17,800 nucleotides of DNA from Castellaniella sp. UBA6218 (GTDB taxonomy: Bacteria > Pseudomonadota > Gammaproteobacteria > Burkholderiales > Burkholderiaceae_B), in assembly GCA_002421865.1 (NCBI GenBank), contig DISE01000060.1, forward strand, positions 1 to 17,800, given 5' to 3'. The notes under the pieces were generated by a model, which did no database searches, was not told where the DNA came from, and was given only the letters and a program-made list of their open reading frames with translations. The position numbers were made by a program, and so were the translations under genes. Positions 1 through 7,667 of the stretch are shown piece by piece. The stretch's first letter is position 1, and every line of letters starts with the position of its first letter.

Positions 1-1236
1 CTGTTCTTCTTCGGCTGGGACCGGCTGTCCAGGCTCGGCCATCTCGTCGTGACCTGGCTCGTCGCTCTGGGCACGAACCTTTCCGCCCTATGGATCCTGA
101 TCGCCAACGGCTGGATGCAGAATCCCGTCGGCGCAGTGTTCAACCCCGACACCATGCGCATGGAAATGACCGACTTCGCCGCCGTGCTGTTCAACCCGGT
201 GGCCCAGGCCAAGTTCGTGCATACCGTCAGCGCCGGCTACACCGCGGGCGCCATGTTCGTCATGGCGATCAGCGCCTGGTACCTGCTGCGCAAGCGGCAC
301 ATCGACCTGGCCAAGCGCTCGATGGTCGTGGCCGCAAGCTTCGGCCTGGCCGCTTCGCTTTCCGTGGTCGTGCTGGGCGACGAGAGCGGCTACCTGACCA
401 CCGAGCACCAGAAAATGAAGATCGCGGCCATGGAATCCATGTGGCAGACGGAGCCCCCGCCTGCCAGCTTCAACCTGATCGCCATACCCAACCAGGCGGA
501 ACGCAAGAATGATTTCGCCCTGGAGATCCCCTATGTGATGGGCATCATCGGCACGCGCTCGCTCACGACGCCCATGCTGGGCATCAACGAACTGGTTGCG
601 CGGGCCGAGACGCGCGTGCGCAACGGCATCGTTGCCTACGAAACCCTGCGCCACATCCGCGCCCACCCGGACGATCAGGCCGCCCGCAAGCGTTTCGAGG
701 AAATCTGGCCCGATCTCGGCTACGGACTGCTGCTCAAGCGCTATACACAGGATCTATCCAAGGCGACAGACGACCAGATCCGCCAGGCGGCGTTCGACAC
801 CGTCCCGAACGTGGCACCCCTGTTCTGGACATTCCGCACCATGGTGGCCGTCGGCTTTTATCTGATCCTGTTCTTCGCCACCGCCTTCCTGCTCGCTTCG
901 CGCGGTCGCCTGGACGGCAGTCCCAGGCTGCTGAAGATCACGCTCTGGAGCCTTCCCCTGCCCTGGGTGGCCATCGAATGCGGCTGGTTCGTGGCCGAAT
1001 ACGGCCGCCAGCCCTGGGTCATCGAAGGCGTGCTGCCCACCTACTACGCGGCCTCCGGTCTGACGCTCACGGACCTGGCCATCAGTCTGGCGGTCTTCCT
1101 GGCGCTGTACACCGCACTGCTGGTCATCGGCGTGAAAGTCATGCTGCATGCCATCCGGAAGGGCCCCGGGGATGCGAGCGACCCTCCGGATCCAGCGGCA
1201 CCCGGCGTGTCCGGACGGATCCCTCTGCAGGCCTGA
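1..1236 (+). CDS. cydA: Cytochrome bd ubiquinol oxidase subunit I (5' partial)
   Basis: This is the membrane subunit that oxidises quinol and carries the three haems of cytochrome bd, a high-affinity terminal oxidase that does not pump protons. The frame is open from base 1, so the true start lies upstream. The 411 residues seen correspond to about the last four fifths of the usual ~520-residue protein, so the first TM helices with the haem b595 ligand are missing. KFVHTV (His codon 220-222) holds the expected haem b558 histidine ligand. FRTMVAVGF (Met codon 841-843) holds the expected methionine ligand. The Q-loop region is of the long E. coli type, and the hallmark GWFVAEYGRQPW is encoded near 982-1017. 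The C-terminal tail after the last helix is short and proline rich. cydB follows after 13 bp. The promoter is not in the window. Identity is near certain by motif agreement with E. coli CydA. Confidence 0.97.
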   Translation: MFFFGWDRLSRLGHLVVTWLVALGTNLSALWILIANGWMQNPVGAVFNPDTMRMEMTDFAAVLFNPVAQAKFVHTVSAGYTAGAMFVMAISAWYLLRKRHIDLAKRSMVVAASFGLAASLSVVVLGDESGYLTTEHQKMKIAAMESMWQTEPPPASFNLIAIPNQAERKNDFALEIPYVMGIIGTRSLTTPMLGINELVARAETRVRNGIVAYETLRHIRAHPDDQAARKRFEEIWPDLGYGLLLKRYTQDLSKATDDQIRQAAFDTVPNVAPLFWTFRTMVAVGFYLILFFATAFLLASRGRLDGSPRLLKITLWSLPLPWVAIECGWFVAEYGRQPWVIEGVLPTYYAASGLTLTDLAISLAVFLALYTALLVIGVKVMLHAIRKGPGDASDPPDPAAPGVSGRIPLQA

Positions 1237-1249
1237 ACGGGAGAGCACC

Positions 1250-2407
1250 ATGGAAACCTTGATTCCTCTGGACTACGGCACGCTGCGCGTGATCTGGTGG
1301 GCCCTGCTGGGCGCCCTGCTGATCGGCTTCGCAATCATGGACGGCTTCGATCTGGGCGTGGCCGCGCTGCTGCCCCTGGTCGCGCGCACCGACGCCGAGC
1401 GACGCGTGGCGCTGAACCTCGTCGGTCCGGTCTGGGAAGGCAATCAGGTCTGGCTGATCACGGCGGGCGGGGCCATCTTCGCCGCCTGGCCGCTCCTGTA
1501 CGCGGCATCCTTCTCGGGCTTCTATCTCGCCATGATGCTGGCACTGCTGGCCCTGATCCTGAGGCCGGTCGGCTTCAAATACCGCAGCAAGCTCGAAAAC
1601 CCGCGCTGGCGCGGCAGCTGGGACGCCGCGCTATGCTTTTCCGGAACCCTCGCGGCCCTGGTGTTCGGCGTAGCCATGGGCAATGTGATCCTGGGCGTGC
1701 CTTCGGGATTCGACCCGGACACCATGCGCCCCATCTATTCGGGCCACTTCTTCCAGCTGTTCACCCCCTTCGCCCTGCTGGCGGGCGTCCTGAGCGTCAC
1801 GCTGGTGGCCATGCATGGCGCCGCGCTGCTGGCCTGGCGCACGGAAGACAGGGTGGCCGCCCGGGCGCGTCGCTGGGGAGCGAGGGCGGCCCTGCTGTCG
1901 ATCGCGCTGTTCCTGATCGGGGGCTTCTGGGTGGCGTATGGCATCCAGGGCCATGCCATCACCAGCCTCGTCGACCCCGGCGCCCCCTCCAACCCGCTGA
2001 CCAAGAGCGTCGCGCTGCAAACTGGCGGCTGGCTGCGCAATTTCACGATCTGGCCCGCGATGTGGCTCGCTCCGGCCGCCGGCGCCTGCGGGGCGCTGCT
2101 CACAGCCATCCTGCTGTCCATCGGCCGCGCCGGCCTCCTGTCGTTCCTGGCTTCATCCGCCTCGTTCGCCGGCGTGATCCTGACCGCGGGCTTCGCGCTG
2201 TTTCCCTTCATCCTGCCCTCATCGAGCCAACCTGCGGCGGGACTGACCGTCTGGGACGCGTCATCCAGCCATCTGACCCTGTGGATCATGCTGCTCGCGA
2301 CCCTGATCCTGCTGCCCATCGTCACCGCCTATACCGCCTGGGTCTACCGCGTCATGCGGGGCAAGGTCACGGCGGAATCGATCGACACCGCCCCCCACGC
2401 TTATTGA
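1250..2407 (+). CDS. cydB: Cytochrome bd ubiquinol oxidase subunit II
   Basis: CydB is the second large integral membrane subunit of cytochrome bd and pairs with CydA in the inner membrane. The 385-residue product is close to the ~380 usual for the family. It shows the conserved N-terminal block IMDGFDLGV (residues 29-37), the GPVWEGNQVWLI block soon after, and many hydrophobic helices. The ATG at 1250 is chosen because GGGAG (1239-1243) sits at good spacing and the protein then begins METLIPLDYG, as expected for CydB. The longer open frame back to 1148 only overlaps cydA out of frame and encodes no conserved sequence. The stop TGA at 2405-2407 overlaps the Shine-Dalgarno of cydX, which suggests coupled translation. 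Confidence 0.97.
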   Translation: METLIPLDYGTLRVIWWALLGALLIGFAIMDGFDLGVAALLPLVARTDAERRVALNLVGPVWEGNQVWLITAGGAIFAAWPLLYAASFSGFYLAMMLALLALILRPVGFKYRSKLENPRWRGSWDAALCFSGTLAALVFGVAMGNVILGVPSGFDPDTMRPIYSGHFFQLFTPFALLAGVLSVTLVAMHGAALLAWRTEDRVAARARRWGARAALLSIALFLIGGFWVAYGIQGHAITSLVDPGAPSNPLTKSVALQTGGWLRNFTIWPAMWLAPAAGACGALLTAILLSIGRAGLLSFLASSASFAGVILTAGFALFPFILPSSSQPAAGLTVWDASSSHLTLWIMLLATLILLPIVTAYTAWVYRVMRGKVTAESIDTAPHAY

Positions 2408-2417
2408 GGAGCCGGAC

Positions 2418-2546
2418 ATGTGGTATTTTTCTTGGATACTCGGCCTGGGCCTGGCCTGCGCGTTCGGCATCCTGAATGCGATGTGGTTCGAACTGCGCGA
2501 GGGCCATGAGCACGCGCCACCCGTGCCGCTCCCGGACACCGAGTGA
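2418..2546 (+). CDS. cydX: Cytochrome bd oxidase small subunit CydX
   Basis: This 42-residue single-helix protein is easily missed by gene finders. It begins MWYFSWILGLGLACAFGILN and continues AMWFE, which is the classical CydX pattern: N-terminal MWYFSWILG, one hydrophobic helix, then an N-A-x-W-x-E end. In E. coli CydX binds CydA and stabilises the haems of the bd oxidase. A strong GAGGAG (2406-2411) lies 6 nt before the ATG and overlaps the cydB stop codon. Its own stop TGA (2544-2546) overlaps the GTG start of cydD in a GTGA junction. The polar C-terminal tail (about residues 28-42) is histidine and proline rich and not obviously conserved. Confidence 0.95.
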   Translation: MWYFSWILGLGLACAFGILNAMWFELREGHEHAPPVPLPDTE

Positions 2547-4315
2547 ACGATCGCTCCAGCCTGGAATACGATCCGGCCATCGTCCAGCCCGCAACGCCGG
2601 ACCAGGCCCGATGGCTGCGGGATCTGGCGCGCCAGGCCCGGGTGCCGCTGGCCCTGGCATCGGCGGCCCCTCTGCTGGCCGGATGCCTGCTGGTCTTTCA
2701 GTCCTGGCTGCTGGCGCACACCCTGGAAGCCGGATTCATCCAAAGGGTCGGCCGCGACGCCCTGCTGCAGCCGCTCGCCGGGATCGCCGCGCTGATCCTG
2801 GCCCGCGCGGCACTGGCCTGGTTGGCGGAACGGGCGGGCTCCCTTGCCGCCGAACGCATCAAACACGCCGTCCGCCAGATGCTGATGCGCACGCTGCTGG
2901 CGGCCGGTCCCGCATGGACGCGGCGCCAGGCATCCGGCGAACTGGCGGGCGCAGTCGTTGATCAGACCGAAGCCCTGGACGGCTATTTTTCCCGCTACCT
3001 GCCATCCATGGCGGCCGCCATCGTGCTGCCGATCGCATTTTCCCTCGTCGTCCTGCCCGTCGACCTCGTCGCCGGCCTCCTGCTGCTGGCGACCGCCCCG
3101 CTGATTCCGCTTTTCATGGCCCTGGTCGGCTGGGGTGCGGAAGCGGCCAGCCGGCGCCACCTGCGGACGTTCGCCCGCCTGTCGGGTTTCTTCGCCGACC
3201 GGCTGCGCGGCCTGGCCACCCTGAAATTGCACGGCCGGGCACAGGCCGAATCGGAAACGGTCGCCCAGGCCAGCGATACGCTGCGCGACCGCACCCTGGC
3301 CGTCCTGCGCATCGCGTTCCTGTCCTCCGCCGTGCTGGAGTTCTTCGCCGCCCTGGGCGTGGCGGGTGTCGCCGTCTACATCGGACTGAGCTACCTGGGC
3401 TACCTGGATCTGCGCACCCAGCCCCTGACGCTCCAGGCGGGATTCTTCTGCCTGCTGATGGCGCCGGAAGTCTACGCGCCCCTGCGTCAGTTCGCCGCCC
3501 ACTATCACGATCGCGCGGCCGCGCGGGCCGCCGCCGTGCAGATCGAAGCGACCTTTGGCGCCCTGCCCCGCCTCGGCGCTGCGATGCCGCAACCGCCCGA
3601 CGCCAGCCGGGACACGGACACCGAAGCCCCGCCCACTGCGCCGCAGACATCCGGCCTGGCCGTGCAGGCGGGCCCGTTACGGCTGATTCTGCCAGACCGG
3701 TCCGGGCCCATCCTGGATGGGCTTTCATTGTCGATCCAGCCGGGCGAGCATGTCGCCTTGCTGGGTGGCAGCGGTGTCGGCAAGACAACCTTGCTCGAAG
3801 TCCTGGCGCGGCTCCAGACCGCCGAAGGCCCCTTGCGACTCGATGGACGCCCACTGGCCGAATGGCCGGAAGCCAGGCTGCGCGAACGGGTCATCCTGAT
3901 CGGCCAGCGCCCCTGTCTGCTCCAGGGCTCGATCGCAGACAATATCCGTCTCGGACGCCCCGAGGCAAGCACAGCGGAAATCGTCCACGCCGCGCAACGG
4001 GCTTGCGTGACCGAATTTTCCCAGCACATGCCCCACGACCTGGACAGCCAGCTCGACCCGCGCGGACACGGCCTGTCTGGCGGACAGGCGCAGCGCGTCG
4101 CCCTGGCGCGACTGTACCTGCGCGCCCCCGGCCTGATCCTGCTCGACGAGCCGACCGCCCATCTGGACGAGGCCACGCGCAATGCCGTACTGGATGGACT
4201 CCTGGATTTCGCGCGCGGCCGCACCCTGCTGCTCGTCACCCATTCCGTCGAGGTGGCGCGCCGCCTGCCCCGCCGCCTCCGGCTTGAGGGCGGCCGCATC
4301 GAGGCGGCAACATGA
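2543..4315 (+). CDS. cydD: Thiol reductant ABC exporter subunit CydD
   Basis: CydD is one half of the heterodimeric inner-membrane ABC transporter CydDC, which is needed to mature cytochrome bd and in E. coli has been linked to cysteine/glutathione export and haem handling. The 590-residue product has an N-terminal six-helix domain with the CydD-typical block TAPLIPLFMALVG, followed by a nucleotide-binding domain. Walker A GGSGVGKT is at 408-415, a full LSGGQ signature at 511-515, and the Walker B glutamate at E536 in LLDEP, with an H-loop TH near 566. Residues ~348-371 form a proline- and acid-rich linker between the domains. The GTG start at 2543 overlaps the cydX stop by 4 bp and has only a weak Shine-Dalgarno, so translation is probably coupled to cydX. 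Confidence 0.95.
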   Translation: MNDRSSLEYDPAIVQPATPDQARWLRDLARQARVPLALASAAPLLAGCLLVFQSWLLAHTLEAGFIQRVGRDALLQPLAGIAALILARAALAWLAERAGSLAAERIKHAVRQMLMRTLLAAGPAWTRRQASGELAGAVVDQTEALDGYFSRYLPSMAAAIVLPIAFSLVVLPVDLVAGLLLLATAPLIPLFMALVGWGAEAASRRHLRTFARLSGFFADRLRGLATLKLHGRAQAESETVAQASDTLRDRTLAVLRIAFLSSAVLEFFAALGVAGVAVYIGLSYLGYLDLRTQPLTLQAGFFCLLMAPEVYAPLRQFAAHYHDRAAARAAAVQIEATFGALPRLGAAMPQPPDASRDTDTEAPPTAPQTSGLAVQAGPLRLILPDRSGPILDGLSLSIQPGEHVALLGGSGVGKTTLLEVLARLQTAEGPLRLDGRPLAEWPEARLRERVILIGQRPCLLQGSIADNIRLGRPEASTAEIVHAAQRACVTEFSQHMPHDLDSQLDPRGHGLSGGQAQRVALARLYLRAPGLILLDEPTAHLDEATRNAVLDGLLDFARGRTLLLVTHSVEVARRLPRRLRLEGGRIEAAT

Positions 4316-6120
4316 CTGCATCAAACAACCCCGTCAGCCTGTCCACGGATGCGCGACAGAGCGACCGCCCGATGGGCCGCGGGCGCCTGCTGGCACAGAT
4401 CTACCGGCGTCATTGGCCAAGCCTGGCCACCACCGTGGCCCTGGCCCTGCTGACGGCGCTGGCCGGCGCGGGCCTGCTGGGCGTCGCCGGCTGGTTCCTA
4501 ACCGGCGCGGCCCTGGCCGGAGCCGCCTCGGCGAGCGCGGCCCAAGCCTTCAACCTGTTCGCACCCTCGGCGCTGGTGCGCGGGTTCTCGTTCATCCGCA
4601 TCGGCGCCCGCTACGCGGAACGCCTGGCCGGCCACACGGCGACCCTGCGCCTGCTCGCGGAGCTGCGCAGCACGCTTTTCCGATCGCTGGCCCGGTTGTC
4701 ACCACGCCAATTGGCCCGTTATCGCTCCGGTGACCTCGTGTCGCGCCTGACATCGGATGTCGATGCGCTCGATACCCTGTTCCTGACCATGATGGCGCCC
4801 CTGCTGAGCGCCCTGCTGGCCGGCCTGGCCATGACGGCCATCCTAGCCTGGCAGTTGCCGGCAGCCGCCGGCGCCGTCGCCGCGGTTTTTCTTGCGGCCT
4901 GCCTGCTGGTTCCGGCCATCCTGCTTCACCAGGCCAGAGCGCCCGGCCAGGCCATCCAGGACAGCGCAGCCCAATTGCGCGCAGCAGTCCAGGAAGCTGC
5001 CGAAGGCCATGCGGACATCCTTTCCCTGGCACTTTCAGGACACATCCTGGCGCATTTCGATCAAGCCTGCGGCCGTGCCGCCCGCGCCCGCAATACCCAG
5101 GCCAACCTGAGCGCCGGTGGCCAGGGCCTGGTCCAGGCCGCCACCGGCATCGCCCTGCTGGCGATCTTGTGGACCGGCCTGGATGCCGTCGACCGCGGCC
5201 AGCTGGCCCCGCCCGTGGTGGCCGGCCTGCTGCTGGGGGCACTGGGCCTGTTCGAGACCATCGGCCCCGTCATGCGCGGCGCGGCCCGGATGGGTGCCGC
5301 GCTGGCCGCCCTGGTGCGCATCGAAGCCATTACGGCGGCGGAACCCGACCTGCGCGATCCCCCTTCGCCCCGGATGCCGCCGGCCGGGAGCGCCTTGCAG
5401 GTCCGGGGGCTGCATTATGCCTATCCGGAGGCCCCGGACAGGCCGGTCCTGGACAGTCTCGATCTCGACCTCCCGCCTGGCAGCCGCACCGCGCTGACGG
5501 GGGCCAGCGGCGCGGGCAAATCCACGCTGCTGCACCTGCTGCTGCGACTGGACGACCCCCAGGCGGGCAACATCCTCTATGGCGGCATCGACCTGCGCGA
5601 ATGCGCCCAGGCCACGCTGCATGCGCGCATGACTCTGCTGGCGCAGGATGCGCCGCTGTTCCTCGGCACGATACGGACCAACCTGCTGATCGGCGATCCA
5701 CAGGCCGATGACGAGTCATTGTGGCACGCCCTCGACGCCGCGCGTCTGGGCGTCTTCGTCCGCAGCCTGCCGCACGGCCTGGATACCTGGATCGGAGAAA
5801 CGGGGGCCGGCCTTTCCGTCGGCCAGGCACGCAGGCTGGCCCTGGCACGGGTCCTGCTCTCGCCTGCGGACATCCTGCTGCTCGACGAACCAACCGCAGG
5901 CCTGGACGCCGACACGGAGGCGGAGTTCCTGGCCGACCTGCCTCGGGCGACCCGGGGCCGCACCGTCGTGCTGGCCACGCATGCGCCCCTGCCTCCCGGG
6001 GTAGTGGATCAGGCTATGGCTCTGGATGCTCCGGACCCGTCTCGAATTCGCAGACCGTATACACCGGCAATCCAGAATCCCGGACGGCCTTGGAGCCGCC
6101 CAGGTCGGGCAGGTCGATGA
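4312..6120 (+). CDS. cydC: Thiol reductant ABC exporter subunit CydC
   Basis: CydC is the partner half-transporter of CydD. The 602-residue product has the CydC-type membrane domain (AGWFLTGAALAG, then VRGFSFIRIGARYAERL) and a C-terminal ATPase domain. Walker A GASGAGKST is at 397-405, Walker B ends with E526 in LLLDEPTAGLD, and the H-loop histidine is H557. The ABC signature is LSVGQ (501-505), with valine in place of the first glycine. The ATG at 4312 overlaps the cydD stop in an ATGA junction. The last ~35 residues (from ~568) are rich in Pro and Arg, and the DNA encoding them is also the 3' end of apt on the other strand. They look unlike a normal CydC tail, so this end may be unconstrained read-out of apt antisense sequence. 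Confidence 0.94.
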   Translation: MTASNNPVSLSTDARQSDRPMGRGRLLAQIYRRHWPSLATTVALALLTALAGAGLLGVAGWFLTGAALAGAASASAAQAFNLFAPSALVRGFSFIRIGARYAERLAGHTATLRLLAELRSTLFRSLARLSPRQLARYRSGDLVSRLTSDVDALDTLFLTMMAPLLSALLAGLAMTAILAWQLPAAAGAVAAVFLAACLLVPAILLHQARAPGQAIQDSAAQLRAAVQEAAEGHADILSLALSGHILAHFDQACGRAARARNTQANLSAGGQGLVQAATGIALLAILWTGLDAVDRGQLAPPVVAGLLLGALGLFETIGPVMRGAARMGAALAALVRIEAITAAEPDLRDPPSPRMPPAGSALQVRGLHYAYPEAPDRPVLDSLDLDLPPGSRTALTGASGAGKSTLLHLLLRLDDPQAGNILYGGIDLRECAQATLHARMTLLAQDAPLFLGTIRTNLLIGDPQADDESLWHALDAARLGVFVRSLPHGLDTWIGETGAGLSVGQARRLALARVLLSPADILLLDEPTAGLDADTEAEFLADLPRATRGRTVVLATHAPLPPGVVDQAMALDAPDPSRIRRPYTPAIQNPGRPWSRPGRAGR

Positions 6121-6577
6121 TGGCGGCGGCCTCGGCCACGTTGGCCCCCAGACGCTGCAACAGGCGGGACGCCGCCAGCATCGTGCCGCCTGTGGCGATC
6201 AGGTCGTCGATCAGCAGCACGCGCTGGCCGGGCCGCACCGAATCCGTGTGCATCTCCACCGCGGCATTGCCGTATTCCAGGGCGTATTCCTCGGCCACCG
6301 TGCGAAACGGCAGCTTGCCCTGCTTGCGCACCGGCACGAAGCCCAGGTTCAGTTCATAGGCCAGCACCGAGCCCACGATGAAGCCGCGCGCGTCGATTCC
6401 CGCCACCAGATCCAGACGCTGGCGCATGTAGCGGTAGACGAACAGGTCGATCAGCACCCGGAACGAGCGCGGGTCCTGCAGCACCGGGGTGATGTCCCGG
6501 AACTGCACACCGGGTTTCGGCCAATCGGGCACGGTGCGGATCGTGTCGCGGATGTACTGGGCCGGGTCGGTTTGCAT
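6014..6577 (-). CDS. apt: Adenine phosphoribosyltransferase
   Basis: Apt salvages adenine by joining it to PRPP to form AMP and pyrophosphate in the cytoplasm. With the start at 6577 the product is 187 residues, close to the ~180 typical for the family. The PRPP-binding motif VLLIDDLIATGGT is at 120-132, and the family blocks WPKPGVQFRDIT and FVPVRKQGKLP are present. I prefer the ATG at 6577 (MQTDPAQYIR) because AGGA lies 7 nt upstream. The in-frame ATG at 6601 would add eight residues, has no Shine-Dalgarno and lies inside a 13-bp tandem duplication. The 3' end overlaps the convergent cydC by 107 bp. The gene is divergent from kdsD. Confidence 0.95.
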   Translation of the reverse strand: MQTDPAQYIRDTIRTVPDWPKPGVQFRDITPVLQDPRSFRVLIDLFVYRYMRQRLDLVAGIDARGFIVGSVLAYELNLGFVPVRKQGKLPFRTVAEEYALEYGNAAVEMHTDSVRPGQRVLLIDDLIATGGTMLAASRLLQRLGANVAEAAAIIDLPDLGGSKAVRDSGLPVYTVCEFETGPEHPEP

Positions 6578-6595
6578 GGCGGGGTCCTGTGGCGA

Positions 6596-6621
6596 GGGCA
6601 TGAAGGCGGGGCATGAAGGCG
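6596..6621. repeat. Perfect 13-bp tandem duplication upstream of apt
   Basis: The unit GGGCATGAAGGCG occurs twice in direct succession (6596-6608 and 6609-6621). On the minus strand each copy carries an ATG, at 6601 and 6614, which are out of frame with each other. Only the 6601 ATG is in frame with apt. The repeat looks like a slippage duplication just outside the likely start at 6577. Confidence 0.85.
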
Positions 6622-6626
6622 GCCAC

Positions 6627-6632
6627 AGTTTA
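6627..6632 (-). promoter_or_regulatory. Possible extended -10 promoter element for apt
   Basis: On the minus strand the bases read TGTTAAACT, which fits an extended -10 (TGn followed by TAAACT, 4 of 6 to consensus). I see no good -35 at 16-18 bp upstream. It lies about 50 bp before the preferred apt start, within the divergent apt-kdsD spacer. This is a weak call from pattern only. Confidence 0.28.
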
Positions 6633-6668
6633 ACAAGCCCGCCTCCTCACCGGGGCGCCCATTCCGCT

Positions 6669-6674
6669 TAAAAT
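6669..6674 (+). promoter_or_regulatory. -10 box of kdsD, at leaderless spacing
   Basis: TAAAAT (5 of 6 to TATAAT) ends 6 nt before the kdsD ATG at 6681. Transcription normally starts 6-8 nt after the -10, which would put the first transcribed base at or next to the ATG. No Shine-Dalgarno is present. No convincing -35 is seen at 17 bp spacing. Confidence 0.45.
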
Positions 6675-6680
6675 CGCGGG

Positions 6681-7667
6681 ATGCATGCCCACCCCAGACC
6701 CAGCCCGGAGGCGATCCGCGCCAGCGCCGACCGCACCTTCGGCATCGAGATCCAGGCCCTGCAAGCCCTGCAAGGCCGCATCGACGCGCGCTTCGCCCAG
6801 GCGGTCGGCCTGATCCTGGACTGCCCGGGCCGCGTCGTCGTCACCGGCATCGGCAAATCCGGCCACGTCGCCCGCAAGATCGCCGCCACCCTGGCGTCCA
6901 CCGGCACGCCCGCCTTCTTCATGCACGCGGCCGAAGCCATCCACGGCGATCTGGGCATGCTCACCGGCCAGGACATCCTGCTGGCGATCTCCTATTCCGG
7001 CTCGGCCCAGGAACTGATCACCATCATTTCCGTGGCCAAGCGCATGGGCACGCGCATCATCGCCCTGACCGGCCACGCCGGTTCCGAACTGGCGGTCAGC
7101 GCCGACCTGACGCTGGACGCCGCCGTGGACCAGGAGGCCTGCCCCCTGAACCTCGCGCCCACCGCCAGCACCACGGCCGCCCTGGTGCTGGGCGACGCCA
7201 TCGCCGTCGCCTGCCTGGAGGCGCGCGGCTTCAACCGCGACGATTTCGCCCGCTCGCATCCCGGCGGCGCCCTGGGCAGGCGGCTGCTGACCTCCGTGGC
7301 CGACATCATGCGCAGCGGCGCGGCCCTGCCGCGCGTCGCGCCCGACACTCTGATCCCCGACGCCCTGACCGAAATGTCGGCCAAGGGCATGGGCATGACC
7401 ATCGTCCTCGAAGCCGGACGCCCCGTGGGCCTGTTCACCGACGGCGACCTGCGCCGCATGATCGCCCAGCATGGCGACATCCGCGCCCTGCCGGTCTCGG
7501 CCGGCATGAGCCGCCACCCGCGCTCGATCGCGGCCGACGCGCCCGCCATCGAGGCCGCCACGATCATGGACGAGCACAAACTCAACCAGATGCTGGTGCT
7601 GGATGGCGACGGGCTATTATTGGGGGCTCTGCACATGCACGACCTCCTCGCCGCAAAGGTCATCTGA
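6681..7667 (+). CDS. kdsD: D-arabinose 5-phosphate isomerase (KdsD/KpsF family)
   Basis: This enzyme converts D-ribulose 5-phosphate to D-arabinose 5-phosphate, the first step towards Kdo for the LPS inner core. The 328-residue length equals E. coli KdsD. The N-terminal SIS domain (~residues 40-185) is followed by two CBS domains (~210-268 and ~277-328). The catalytic set reported for E. coli KdsD (K59, E111, E152, H193) is present at the same residue numbers: GKS at 58-60, QELI at 110-113, QEACP from 151 and RSHPGG from 191. The ATG at 6681 follows a -10-like TAAAAT with no Shine-Dalgarno. The stop overlaps the kdsC start by one base (TGATG). It leads the kdsD-kdsC-lptC-lptA-lptB operon. Confidence 0.95.
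   Translation: MHAHPRPSPEAIRASADRTFGIEIQALQALQGRIDARFAQAVGLILDCPGRVVVTGIGKSGHVARKIAATLASTGTPAFFMHAAEAIHGDLGMLTGQDILLAISYSGSAQELITIISVAKRMGTRIIALTGHAGSELAVSADLTLDAAVDQEACPLNLAPTASTTAALVLGDAIAVACLEARGFNRDDFARSHPGGALGRRLLTSVADIMRSGAALPRVAPDTLIPDALTEMSAKGMGMTIVLEAGRPVGLFTDGDLRRMIAQHGDIRALPVSAGMSRHPRSIAADAPAIEAATIMDEHKLNQMLVLDGDGLLLGALHMHDLLAAKVI

Noticed and set aside
2261..3592. 443-codon open frame on the minus strand opposite cydB/cydX/cydD
   Set aside because: It is antisense to strongly conserved genes and is rich in Gly, Gln, Arg and His, as GC-rich shadow frames are. It shows no domain and has no ribosome site.
3114..4324. Several minus-strand open frames opposite the cydD ATPase domain (3114-3854, 3505-4299, 3725-4324)
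   Set aside because: All are shadows of cydD in high-GC sequence, with no recognisable protein motif.
6354..6626. 90-codon frame overlapping the apt start on the same strand
   Set aside because: It is a frame-shifted shadow of apt. Its upstream ATGs come from the 13-bp duplication. It is at most a short upstream ORF.
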